Positions 53,414 to 64,000 of a DNA stretch of 64,000 nt are shown piece by piece (the stretch's first letter is position 1; each line of letters starts with the position of its first letter). The notes under the pieces are model-generated. The model was not told where the DNA came from, did not search any database, and saw only the letters and a list, made by a program, of their open reading frames with translations. A program made the position numbers and the translations under genes. The DNA is from Xenoacremonium recifei (Eukaryota > Ascomycota > Sordariomycetes > Hypocreales > Nectriaceae): NCBI GenBank assembly GCA_012184525.1, contig WOFQ01000040.1, forward strand, positions 124,001-188,000, written 5' to 3'.

Positions 53414-55523
53414 GGTGTTTTATGTGAGATAAGAGATTGTGGTGAGCAAAAGGTGACTGTGTGACTCTGCGAGTTCTAAGAAAGTTGGTAGAAAGCGAGA
53501 GAAAAATTGGCGGAAGCGTTGGAAACTTGACTTGTAGGTCGGAGGCTGTGCCCTCGGGGAAGCCGCCCATGATACCGGAAGATTGTTTTTCCGCATAAAG
53601 CACCTGTCCTGGCGTCATGCTATTCTGCGGTCTGGATCTTTACTTCAACGTTCAAAAACTTTGTAAGAAGCACTGAGTTCAATCATGATCATAAGTTGAA
53701 CATTTTCTATTGTGTCTTCTTAGAATTCCGATGGCATTGCGAATCAGTCATGGGTTGTGATCGCTGGTGATTTTCCCGGTTCAGCCTAGGGATTACGCTC
53801 CAGCCTGAGTCTACGTGCTTCATTGCCTGCTAACAGAAGGCCATATACTCTTTCACGTCATCCAGAAGAATTGAATGGAGACTTGTTTCCTCAAAGAAAC
53901 AAATTTAGATTTCGAGCGCTAAGATCCTCCGCGATATTTCGAGATTCCCGCTCGGCAGGTATCGACGAGATCGAGTTCGGCGCTTACGCCTCCTTTAAGC
54001 GCTGCGATCTTGACGAACTTCTGTCTCTTGGCGGGAACTGACGAGCAAATACTCAGACGCAATCTCGGGGGTTTACTGATATTTCCAGTCGGAGTCGTGA
54101 AGAGTCCTTTGGTACAGTGCCAAACATAGCTCCTGTGGTGAAATGAGGCTCAGCGTGGTGGTCGGAAAACAGGCCTTTTAAGCGCTGGGCTTCCGCCAAA
54201 ATAGCATCGCGGCTACCTACCGTCTACGGCGCTTGTTACGATGCTGAATTCAGAGGCCACGGCGGTCGCAGAGGGATTGTTTCGCAGAAGACATGATCAG
54301 GATACAGACCATAAACCCCGACCCTAACCATAACCCAAACACCTAACTACAACCCTGATACGATCGCGATGGTTGCGTGTTAGTGATGCGAGAGAGCCCT
54401 GGAGTGGCCCCTCGATGTGAGGCTTCGGGTACGAGAGAGTCCGCGCACGCCGTCTCATCGCTGAGGAGCCAAACGTCGCAGCATGCTAAGTACTAAAGAC
54501 GACAGAACTCCCTCACTTTCTTCACCAGTTGCCCTTTGTTTCGCAGCTCACGGAATTCTCGAGAGCAGTGGGATCTACAGCAGCGTCTCTCGGGTGTTAG
54601 TGGTGCTACCAGCTGTTAGTGGCCTGACCCACGTCAAGTGCGGCTCTAAACACGGCCAAAGCCTGCCTGAAACACCACGTCAACTATCCCCAGCCAATCG
54701 ACGCCATCTCCCACCCCGGCTTTGAGATTCGTCCAGTCCCCTGTTTGCAACCCAACGGCTGGACCGCGCGCCGGGCACGCTCCGATCAGGTGGCAATCCG
54801 TCATAGGCGCCTTCGCTGCTCTGCGCTGGCCCGCTGCGACCATCCGCGACAGCCTCTGTCTCTGCGCGCATCCGCGGCCCAGCTATTGCGGCCATGAAAC
54901 AGCCTGCGCTGAGACGGCCGCGAGGATCGCATTCATTGGCTCCCGCGTTTTCCGCAGCTTGGCCCCCCGCGTGGACGGCCAATCGTAGGCGGCGCGCGAT
55001 GCCCTCGTCCAGTGTCCTCTGTCAGAAGCTGTTTGCTCGCTTTGCGGGAGGATGAATCAACGAATGGATGACTGGATCTGCTGCCCCCGGTCATGCGAGC
55101 AGACGGCAGACAAAGGACGCTTGCGAACACGAGCCGCGATTGTTCTCGCTATTAAAGACCCCGTGTCCGGCTCCTCACTTGCTGTTCACTCTTATGAGGC
55201 GATAGCTCCTATTCAGCGCCACAACAATGGGTGTTCGTGATTAACATTGAGACTATTCGTTCTTTTCCGCTTTTCCTTTTAACTGTGACTTCACTTCTTT
55301 GCTCCCCCCAGGACTGGATCCTTCTCTCTTCTTTTCCCTTGAACGAAACTTCTATCATCGAGATATCACATCTACACGACACTCTGCCGGCCAGAATACA
55401 ACGTCGCCCTGAACAACATCACCACCATCCTTTGGTAAGGAACACCCTCATACTCAAACCGCACTCATGCTAACCTGGGAACGAAGACGAAACAAATATA
55501 CCCTCCCGCTCGAGAACCCAGCC
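53414..55523. other. Intergenic DNA, 2.1 kb
   Basis: No gene is supported. A degenerate CCCTAA-type stretch lies at about 54311-54355. The GC-rich part at 54480-55000 carries overlapping frames on both strands. The last 200 bp are T/C-rich leader for the next gene; GTAAGG near 55436 may begin a leader intron. Confidence 0.5.
54311..54355. repeat. Degenerate telomere-like CCCTAA stretch
   Basis: About 45 bp with imperfect units (ccctaacc, ataaccc, acctaac, aaccctg). No perfect array is present, so it may be an interstitial relic or chance. Confidence 0.4.
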
Positions 55524-56360
55524 ATGTTCGGCCTCTTCAGCCACGACTCCATCCGCGGCCCGGGGATGATCATCCTCCAGGTCCTGCGCGCCTTCACCAT
55601 CATCGGCCTCCTCGCCGCCGTCACCGCCTGCTGGGTGCTGATTGTGCGCATCAACACCTCCAACGGCTTCTTCTTCTTCGACGCCGCCTCACTGTGCTTC
55701 ACCAGCTGCATCGCCATCTTCCTCGCCGTCTCCGAGCTGCCCCTGCTCAAGGCCTACTTCCGCCGCACCTGGCCCGTCATCTCAGACGACTCGGGCCTCA
55801 CCTGGCTCGGCTTCGCCATGATCCTCATCGGCTGCAACATCCTGGGCAAGCTCAACCAGCCAGCCAACAGCGCCGACCACCTCGGCATGCCCTTCTGGCG
55901 CCTGGTGCTCGCCGCCGGCATCCTCAGCATCACCTTCGGCCTGCTCAACATCGGCTTCTCACTCATCTTCCGCGATGGCAAGAACGGCATCAACGCCCGC
56001 AACGTGCGCGCCCACGGCTCGCTGGCCCAGTCGCCCAAGGAGGAGTACCTCGACCACTACTCGTCCTCTAGTGGCTCGCTGCGCAAGGAGAAGGGCCGGA
56101 GCAAGTTCATGTCCGTCTTCTGGAAGAAGGACGCTGCCAGCAGTAAGCCCTCTGAGAAGCCCCATATCAGCCATCCCATGCCTGCTCACTACGACGTGGA
56201 GCGTAACGCCGGAAACGACGACGGCTGGGACTCCGATGCCGACCGCTCGAGCCCGATTGTGCCGGGCGTCAAGCGTCCTGACACGGCCTTGCACCCGATG
56301 CACGCCAACCGCACCGCGCGCAGTAGCTACTACTCGGAGGCGCACATGTCCCGCTTCTGA
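55524..56360 (+). CDS. Four-pass fungal membrane protein, DUF7598-like (278 aa)
   Basis: Function unknown. I chose the ATG at 55524 (MFGLFSHDSIRGPGMIILQV) rather than the earlier in-frame ATG at 55467, because the protein then begins with a short cytosolic lead into helix 1. Four hydrophobic segments follow: QVLRAFTIIGLLAAVTACW, SLCFTSCIAIFLAVSELPLL, LTWLGFAMILIGCNILGKL and RLVLAAGILSITFGLLNIGF. The loop between helices 1 and 2 has RINTSNGFFFFDAASL. The last 110 residues are a hydrophilic cytosolic tail with Ser, Lys and Asp clusters. This architecture fits the fungal DUF7598 family. Confidence 0.8.
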   Translation: MFGLFSHDSIRGPGMIILQVLRAFTIIGLLAAVTACWVLIVRINTSNGFFFFDAASLCFTSCIAIFLAVSELPLLKAYFRRTWPVISDDSGLTWLGFAMILIGCNILGKLNQPANSADHLGMPFWRLVLAAGILSITFGLLNIGFSLIFRDGKNGINARNVRAHGSLAQSPKEEYLDHYSSSSGSLRKEKGRSKFMSVFWKKDAASSKPSEKPHISHPMPAHYDVERNAGNDDGWDSDADRSSPIVPGVKRPDTALHPMHANRTARSSYYSEAHMSRF

Positions 56361-56804
56361 GGATTCTGACGGGGACCGAGTTAGGTGTAATAGGAGGAGA
56401 CGATCGCTAATGAGGAATAAGGCGTTACCAGCATTGCCATTCATTTTGCTTTATGTTAATTTGTTATACCCGTCGGAGTAGGGGGCTGGGGCATGATAGA
56501 CAGAACTGTACACCACGTCTCACGATCATTACTTGCCTTTTCGTCATTTCACGTTAAAAGGAACTAACCACGGTCTCTTTCAATGAAATCTTTCATCCTG
56601 CTCTGTGTTCCCCTTTAAGTAATCTGTGTAGAGATTTGTATCCATTTCGATTTTATTGCTGATGAGAATTATCAACATGCTTATAAGATTAGAAGAACCA
56701 ATTTCAAACCACATTGCTAAACATTTACTCTCACAGCATGGAAATGCATTTTTGCTAGCCTTTGAACCAAAGAAAGAAACAGAAACAGAAAACACCTAAT
56801 TGAC
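56361..56804. other. Intergenic DNA between convergent genes
   Basis: 3' regions of the membrane-protein gene and of the siderophore synthetase. Nothing else is seen. Confidence 0.55.
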
Positions 56805-59800
56805 CTAAGCAGTCTCTTCAAACAGCGGTGCCTGAGGATCTTGCACTAAGAACTTCATCGTCTCTGCCAAGTCCTCCAACAACCCCTTGGCGTACTCCCC
56901 CCAAGACTGAACCGTCACAATCTCGAGAGTCAACTCATCGCCCGCCGCAAACGCCTGAATCTTCCACTCCCGCAGCGGCTCCTCATGCACATACACCGTC
57001 TCCATGCGGCTGCTGGCCGTCTGGAAGTCAAGCGTCTCGACGTGCTCGACGTCCTGATGCACCACCGTGTCGAACCAGTCGACGCTGGCTGGCCAGTCGG
57101 TGCACATCTTCACCAATTCGTCCAGTCCCACGCCCTCGTGTGCTGAGCTGGCAATGTGCTGGTCCTGCACATGACCGAGGAGGTCGGCTACGGTCCAGGA
57201 GGGAGAGAATTTAACGCGGACAGGGGCGTATTGCCAGCATGGGCCCATAACGTTGTTCGCGTTGGGGAAGTCGATGTTACGACCGCTGACAACTTCACCA
57301 AACGTGACGTCGCGTACCGAAAGACGGTTAGCAAGATACAGAGCCCAGGCAGCCGTAGGAAGCGTCGCGACCGTCATGTCCTTGGATCTGGACGAAATGT
57401 TGACGGTCTTTTGAATGGCGAAGTGATTCTTTGCTTCCACGGGAATATCTGGTCGGAAGATAGTCATCGAAGAACCTTCAAGCAACTCCTTCCAGTATTC
57501 AACAGCCTTTGGGATGTTCTCCCGAACGACATGTCCCACATATGATGAGAAGGGAATGGTGTCCTGGACAGGCTCGCCTTCATACAAAGCGGAGAGTTGT
57601 CGGAGGATGAGAGGCAAGCAAATTTCATCATACTGCGCATGTGAGATTCGGAAGAGAAGACACGACTTGCCGTTAGCTCCCTCCACCAGGAACCACTTCA
57701 CGAAGCATGAACCCAGAGGCATCTTGGTCATGACGTCTAGCTTGCAGAGCTGTTTGGCGAATGATTCGACATCGCCGTCAATCTCGTAATGGACAAAGTC
57801 AGCCGTGAGTCCGTTGACGACAACACCATAGCCTTGTCCCTCATGCTGAACGAACACAGTTTGCAAGATTTCGTTGCGAGACACGAGCTCTTGACAGCTC
57901 TTCATGAGCTTCGGACGATCAACCGCAGAATCAAAGTACATGAGCTCATAACGCATCGAGAATCGAGGGATCTCGACGGAGCCCTTCACGGCAACCTCCT
58001 GAAGAAATCGGGTCGGCAGTACGTTATTTATCTTCCAGCGGGGGTTTGAGAGCTGGGGACGAATGACCTCCTCGATGAATGCGTCCTTGTCCTGGGCTTC
58101 GAGCAGCTCAAATGGAGGCAGCTCCTCAACTTTCTGGACAGTGACATCCGTCTCTTCCATGACATTTGCCATGTCATACAGTGATCTCTTCTGGAAAATT
58201 TGGACTACAGTCAACTTAACGCCCGCAAGGCGAGCTTCTGAGACAAGCTTCATCGCAGCGATGGAGTCGCCACCTCGGAGGAAGAAGTTGTCATTCAGAC
58301 CGATGTCTTCCTCGGGAATTCGCAGGACACGGCTCCACAGACCTCTGAGCTTCCGCTGCTTTCGAGACGTTGCGGACACTCGTTTTACAGGACGACGTTG
58401 TGTCAAGGACCCAGCGTTTGACTTAACTTGGTCGACATATTCAATCTTGCCGTCAGCGTTGAACTTGGCGAGTTGTCCGGTCTTGTAAAATTTGCCCTCT
58501 AGTCCAGCAGCTCCCTCTCCGTGAACGGTGTTAAGCCAAGTCGGCTTTTCAAGAATCGGATACTCAAGTTCGGAAACGCTTCGAACAACCAGCTCGCCAA
58601 CAGCTCCCTTTGGCAAAATGCGCTCAGAGTCATGAGTGTTAACGATGTAAGCAGATTGCGCGCCGTTGTACTTCTGCGTCAGGTCATTGTCGACGCATTT
58701 GCTAGAGAGCTCCCGAAGGTCATTAAGAGTATCCTCGGTGAGGTAGGCGAGCTCTCCCAGAGGCGTGTTACTCTTCTCAGCAAGGAACTTCGCGGTTTGC
58801 TTCAGCTGGCCCAGGACTCTCTCCATCAGAGGCTTGGTAACGGTCTTAGAGTCGAAGCTGGCCATGATGAGGAATCCCTTCGGGTCGATAGAACACACGA
58901 GCATGAGTGCATACGTGTTGAATTTGAGCGCTTCTTGTGCAGCTTCCTCATCACCAGCAGGAACCAGACGGTTTGCAGGCAGGCTGGCATCCAATTCTTC
59001 CCCTGCGGTGCTTGGGTGGAGTACCAATCCAGTTCGAAGCTCACAAGCCTCGAGAGCATCGGGGCTGAGTCGTCGAATATGTTGAAGACCGAAATGTTCG
59101 TGGGGGATCTGCGCGATTGTCTGTTCCTGGATTTCTTGGAGGTATTCGGATACTTGAGATTCAAGATCGACCTGCACACGAATCGGGATCGTGGTGATCA
59201 TGGGCCCCTCAATCTCCTCAGCGCCAACAATAGGGGCATTCCGACCAGTCAGTGTTTCTCCAAAGACGATATCTCTGCTGTTGATGTATTGGGACACCAC
59301 AAAGGCCCATGCAGCTCGGATGACCGTCGCAACTGTTGTGTTGACTGGAGTCTGCTCAAGAGGCACATAAACTTCCAGCAAGGAATCAGCTGCCGTCTGA
59401 TAACCGGCCCAAGGCAATGCAGGGAATTGGGGCCCGTTTGCTCCCTCAAGTCGATCCTTCCAGAAAGCCGCAGAGCTCGTTCGGTCCATGTTGTTGAGGA
59501 ACTTGATGAAGTGTTTAAAATCAGCAGGGCGAGAAAGCTTTTCGTCCTTGTATGCCTTGTTGACTCGCTCAACAACAAGAGGCATTGCCCAACCATCGTA
59601 CAGGGCATGGTGCATAGTAAGCACAAAGCTGGCTGTACCATTCTCTGAATTCGAGATGACAGCATATCGTACAAGAGGCTTGCCCAGGTCCATAGCTTCA
59701 TCTCGGTCCCGGACAAGATATTCGTTCAGATTTGACCCGGAGAAATATTGGAGATTTCCCTTCACAACAACTTGGACCAAGCCGCGGCCAGAAGCCTGAA

Positions 59801-62609
59801 CAATCCGCGTTCGTAGGATGGCGCAATCTTCCTGGGCCATGTCAAATGCGGCAATGAGTCGCTCTGCGGTGGCAAGGTCGGGCAGCTCGACGACTCGCTG
59901 GGCGACATAAGCTTCCTTGACCTTCGCCGATAGAGCCATCAGAGCTTCTTGAAGGGGCGTGCAGGGATAGACATCATCAACAGCATCAATGGCAATGCCG
60001 CAAAGCTCAGCTGCCTCATTACGGGCTGCCTCAGGATCCCAATCCGCAGGAAGAAGAGAGAAAGGGGCAATGTCTTCCTGCGATGTCTGCGTCATCTGGA
60101 CGGCCTTCTCAGCCATGTCGGCAAAAGTCGTATTTGAGAAAATGTCAGCGACAGTCAGAGAAAGACCTTCTTCACGAGCTGCCGCTACCAGTCTCATAGC
60201 GCGAAGAGAGTCTCCTCCAAGGCTGAAGAAGTTGCTCTGTTTGTAAACCTTGGCTTCGGTGCCAAGAATCTTGATCCACGCTCGCTGAAGCTGCTTCTCG
60301 GTTTCTGTTTCGGGCTCGTCTTCTCCGGAGTCGGCTGGTCCCAGCCGTCCAAACTTCTCTCGTGGAATTGAGTTCCCAATCTCACGAAGCTTCTTTCTGT
60401 CTGTCTTGCCAGAGACCAGCGAAGGCATATACTGGAGCGTGATGAAGGCCGCAGGAACCATGTATCGTGGGACCTTGGCTCCCAGCGTCTTGTCAATGGT
60501 TGACAGGGCAGAACTTAAATCAGCTGACGGTTCAATGAATAAGTCACCGGCATCTTCTGTCTTGGCGACACCAGGCTCGACGAGGAAAGCAACCAGAGTG
60601 GGTGCACCATTCTCAGGTTTGATCACTTCAGCCGCTACCTTGACCCTCGGAGGTAGACATTCCCGAATGTGGTGTTCGACTTCGGCAAGCTCGACACGTT
60701 GGCCTCTGAGCTTGACTTGTTGGTCCTTTCGGCCAACAAACTCGATGGACCCGGGGTTATTCGACTCATATCGCACAAGGTCGCCAGTCTTGTATAGTCG
60801 ACCATGGCGCCCATGAACTTCTCCATATCCAGCGGTTAGCCAGGTTGGGTCCTCGATGAAGACCTCTGCTGTCTTCTCCGGCTCTCCGAGATAACCAATG
60901 CCCACGACTGGACCTTCCACAATCAGTTCACCCACGCCGCCTACAGGCATCAAACGGTTGTGATCGTCGGGGTCGACGATCCAGCAAACGCCACCGACTC
61001 CTTTTCCGATACCAGTCGAGATTTCGAGTGTACTGTTGATGGTACAGCCGACTGTGCACTCAGAAGGGCCATACGCGATAATGAGTTTCGTGGACTTGCT
61101 CCATTTAGCAGCATCACTGGGAGACACTGCCTCTCCGCCAAGACCCAAGACTTCCAATGAAGGGATGATGTCTGCATCTAGGACTCGTGCTACTGAAGGA
61201 GTCATGTGAACCATGTTCGCATTGCTTTCGCGGATGGCACCACTTAGGTCATTCATTCGCTGCTCATCTGAGGGCACGCAGACCCGACCACCTTGGATCA
61301 AAGTGCACAGCATGCAATCGATGCTGACGTCGAAGGCGTATGAAGGGAAGTCAAAGCATCGTGATGTCGCAGTATAGCCAACCAGCTGAGCTCGAGGGAT
61401 GGCTCCGCTAATGTAGTTCTCGTGGGAAATGACAACTCCTTTGGGTTTTCCCGTGCTGCCGGAGGTGAAAATCACGTACATCGGGGAAGATGGAGGAACA
61501 ACGGGCAACGCTTCGTCAGAGAAGTCCTTGGTGGCATCGAAGAAGTCTCTCGACACCGCGATGACTTGGCCATTCCCTGCTATCCGCTGGCCTAATTGGC
61601 TCTGCGCAACGGACGTGATGACGAGTTCCGCTCCCGTCTGCTCAACGATGGTCATCAATCGCGCCTCGGGTTGGCTAGGATCAGTGAGGGAGAATGTTGC
61701 ACCGGCCTTCATCACACCCAGAAGAGAGACAATAGCCCACATTGACTTCTCGAAACAGAGCGGTATACGACTTCCAATGCCAACCCCGCGGAATCGAAGA
61801 TGTCGGGCAAGAGTGGTAGATAATTCGTCGAGCTCCCGGTATGTGAGAGAGCCGTCCCAGGACTGTACGGCTACAGCATCAGGTTGACGACGAGCGACAT
61901 CAGATATGATGTCTTGGGCGCAGGTTTGCAGTAGAGGCGGCATGTCCTGATTCCATGACCAAATCTGCTCGAGATCCTTACTGGTGGTCCTGAGGAGATC
62001 GCCGAGTCTGCGATCTGGGTTTTCTAGGACATTCTTGAGGACGTAGATGAAGTTATTGACTTCTTGGTCAACATCACTAGAAGCGGCCTTAGTGGAAGCA
62101 CAGCCTGTGACTTCTAAGGCTTGATCGGTCAGAGAGACCTCAAGATATAGCGACTGCAGATGATCGTTAGCCAGCAGTCATGATACCATCCGTCTGTTCA
62201 ATAAGCTACTTACATCTGCATCGCTAATTGGGCTCTCCGGCTTCAAAGGATCTGGCCTGTTGCCGAAGAAGAATTTTGAGCCCAGAGATTGCGTCTGAGC
62301 CTCTGATGAAGCTTCGCGCTTCTTAAGCTCCTCCAAAACTTGCGATGTAGTATTCTCCATCTGAAGAGAGGCAGTGTCTATTTGGAAGGATTGGCGCTGG
62401 ACACTGCCGTCTGGAAGAATGCATCCCCAATTACTCTCTCCCGTGAAGAGTTCCCGATTCGCAGAACATGCCAGCGTCCAGGCCAGCAACAGCTCATCTC
62501 TCAACGCGGCAGGATCGCGAAGTCCATTTGGGGCTGATCCCAGAGGCAAACTCTTCAGGATCTTCGGAGAGGGTGTGGTGAACATACGAGAGCTCTCGCG
62601 GGCTTCCAT
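56805..62609 (-). CDS. NPS6: Siderophore NRPS of the NPS6/SidD type (1914 aa)
   Basis: Nonribosomal peptide synthetase that in ascomycetes makes extracellular fusarinine/coprogen-type siderophores from acylated N5-hydroxyornithine. Exon 1 is 62609-62214, exon 2 is 62153-56805, donor GTAAGT; an earlier in-frame Met at 62696 is an alternative start. Order: an N-terminal region of about 200 residues; a full A domain (residues ~203-740) with FTSGSTGKPKGV, AYGPSECT, LYKTGDL and GRKDQQVKLRGQRVEL; T1 with FFSLGGDSLRAM (~773); C1 with MHHALYDGW (~980); a remnant of a second A domain (~1290-1400), keeping only GELVV and KFYKTGQLAKF-like parts; T2 with FFLRGGDSIAAM (~1420); and C2 with ISHAQYDE (~1635), where His-His is replaced by Ser-His and Gly by Glu. 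A-T-C-(A)-T-C is the NPS6 layout. No other siderophore gene is recognised in the flanks. Confidence 0.9.
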
Positions 62610-62696
62610 CGCAATGCCGCCCCCTCCGCCATCGCCGTCGATTACGCGCATGATGCCCTTGGTGAGGCGGGTATAATAGGTGAACACGAAGTACAA

Positions 62697-64000
62697 CGAT
62701 ATAGCGGCTTAGAACGCAAAGGAAGGCAGTGTCAGTGATGCGGAGTCGAAACGAGAGAAGGCATCAAGGATACACGCAATTCTCGACGCGACTGGTAGTT
62801 TAACGAGACACGGTCATGATTAAGAGAGCTCTGAGAACCACTTCCTTCTTTGCGCCAGTCATGCCCCGAGCGTGGTCAGCGTGGGATGAGCACCAGGCCG
62901 ACTTAGCTCGAGACAACGGCATCATGGCACAGATGGATGCTCGATGGAGCTGCTGCCGATTCGGGTCATGGCAATGAGCAAGGATCTTGGTGCATGAACG
63001 GTTAGCAGCCACCGGCCCCCAGCGTGGCTCCATTGGTTCTCTGCTAACAGCAGATTCGCCCCCGGAGCATCGACCTGGGAGGTACAGAGGGGTGGCCGGG
63101 GCGAGGTCGCATCAGATTAACATCGAGGAAGAATGGGATCACCGGTAGCGGGCCCACGAGTCGAGCTCGCCGGTGGGGTTGGCCGAGGCGACTAACACCC
63201 AATGAGCCCTAGAAAGTACAGAGAAGAACCTCATAGCTTGGGTGCTTGGTAGAGCTGGAAGAGCTTTCCGTGCTGAGCTAAGTTCGACTGGAGTTTGGAT
63301 CGTGTTGGTCGAGGGCATACCGCAAAACACGTGGTTCCCCAGGATCTTCCTGGAGAAGAGATGAGATGACCGGTAATCCACGAACACTTCTGCAGGAGCT
63401 GAAACCACTGTGCAGTGGATGGACTTCCGTGCTCTTGAACCATGAAAGGTTCCGAGGTCTCTGTCTCTGCGACATGATTAGTCGTCGATTTCCTCTTCCG
63501 CCGAAAACCCCCACCCCTTCTTCCACGCCGTTAACGATGATATTGGCCATGCCAGTATACCTAGCCACGACGTCTTGAGCGCTAACTTCGGACAAGGTCC
63601 ACGGAGTAAAGTTTCATGACTATAGGTAACCCTGGAACATGACCAGTGGCCGTATTTTCGTCCCGGGGGCGACAAGGGTACCGCAGACCTGATGTCGGAT
63701 TGCGTGTGATGAAACGTCCACCAGAGAGAACGCGCCGCCACAGGGATCTCCTCCTCGCCGCTGATTCCCACGTTTATCCACGCCGAACCCACGTCCGGGA
63801 AACCCACAAGTCCACGCAGGCTTTCCCGAAAGGGGGTCCAGACGACGTTGCTTGTGATTTTCCGCTTGCCGAAGCGCCGAGGATCAAGCTCAGGCGACTG
63901 TTCGCTCAAGTTCATGATGCAGTATAGTGCAAAGTGTAGAATTCCGTCGGATTTACGAATATGCAGGAGAAGTCTGCAAAGAACGTAGAAACTTCCTTTT
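62697..64000. other. Upstream region of the NRPS and window edge
   Basis: No gene is supported. I looked for HGATAR-type sites of the iron regulator SreA near 62.7-63.2 kb and saw no clear ATCWGATAA. Frames at 63139-63408 and 63478-63915 (-) and 63646-63927 (+) overlap each other and show no motif; part of a gene running off the right edge cannot be excluded. Confidence 0.45.

Noticed and set aside
58521..59648. 375-codon plus-strand frame.
   Set aside because: Antisense shadow of the NRPS, covering C1 and the A-domain remnant.
63478..63915. 145-codon minus-strand frame near the window edge, considered as a siderophore-cluster neighbour.
   Set aside because: No motif of SidF, SidH, SidI or ABC transporters is present, and antisense frames cover the same stretch. 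An off-edge gene cannot be excluded.
1..64000. CRISPR arrays, insertion sequences and transposase genes.
   Set aside because: The sequence is fungal nuclear DNA. The only tandem array is the 18-bp minisatellite, and no transposase or reverse transcriptase motif was seen.

Overview
The window is nuclear DNA of a filamentous ascomycete (Pezizomycotina, most likely a Sordariomycete such as a Hypocrealean fungus). The evidence is small 45-90 bp introns with GT..AG ends and CTAAC/CTGAC branch points, a Zn2Cys6 regulator, a Rho1 GTPase, GET1, a Rud3-type golgin, a SMN homologue with a YG box, and an NPS6/SidD-type siderophore synthetase. The species was not determined.

Layout. (1) 1-12 kb is gene-poor accessory-looking DNA. 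It holds five tandem, same-strand copies of a small two-exon gene that I do not recognise (the LLRFIHDTSS family, units 1-5). Each copy has a 22-bp core-promoter block, a short first exon ending in phase 2, an unusually long pyrimidine-rich intron, and a second exon starting with the conserved core. There are also short repeats, an inverted repeat and a palindrome. (2) 12.3-16.6 kb is a divergent pair: a Zn2Cys6 transcription factor (-) and a DHA1-like MFS transporter (+). (3) 17.6-19.6 kb holds two further small lineage-specific genes that share a basic C-terminus. (4) 20-23.8 kb has a GcvT/LigM-type folate enzyme (-) and mitochondrial ribosomal protein uL24m (-). (5) 26.8-32.5 kb has rho1 (+) behind a long leader/promoter region, a 36-residue zinc-ribbon microprotein (-) and a vacuolar-type amino-acid transporter (-). 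(6) 33.6-35.3 kb is a secreted, probably GPI-anchored aspartic protease (-), followed by about 3.3 kb with no gene I can defend. (7) 38.7-49.6 kb is a dense conserved block: a PTAR1/Ecm9-like protein (-), GET1 (+), an unrecognised Cys-containing small protein (+), a multi-pass membrane protein (+), RUD3 (-), NOP15 (-) and SMN (+). (8) 51.4-56.4 kb has a secreted cupredoxin-like protein (+), a SERF/4F5 protein (-) and a DUF7598-like membrane protein (+). (9) 56.8-62.6 kb is the NPS6/SidD-type NRPS (-), with architecture A-T-C-(A remnant)-T-C.

How the genes relate. Most of the right two thirds is housekeeping: tail-anchored protein insertion, Golgi tethering, ribosome and snRNP assembly, and cell-wall signalling. 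Specialised functions are the regulator/transporter pair, the folate-dependent enzyme, the secreted protease and cupredoxin, and the siderophore synthetase. The best candidate for something undescribed is the five-copy family at 1.0-10.7 kb. Its exon phase, promoter spacing and C-terminal ends ([PG]KL in three copies) are conserved while the rest of the protein diverges. All exon boundaries were read by eye from splice consensus and frame, and checked for total coding length divisible by three.
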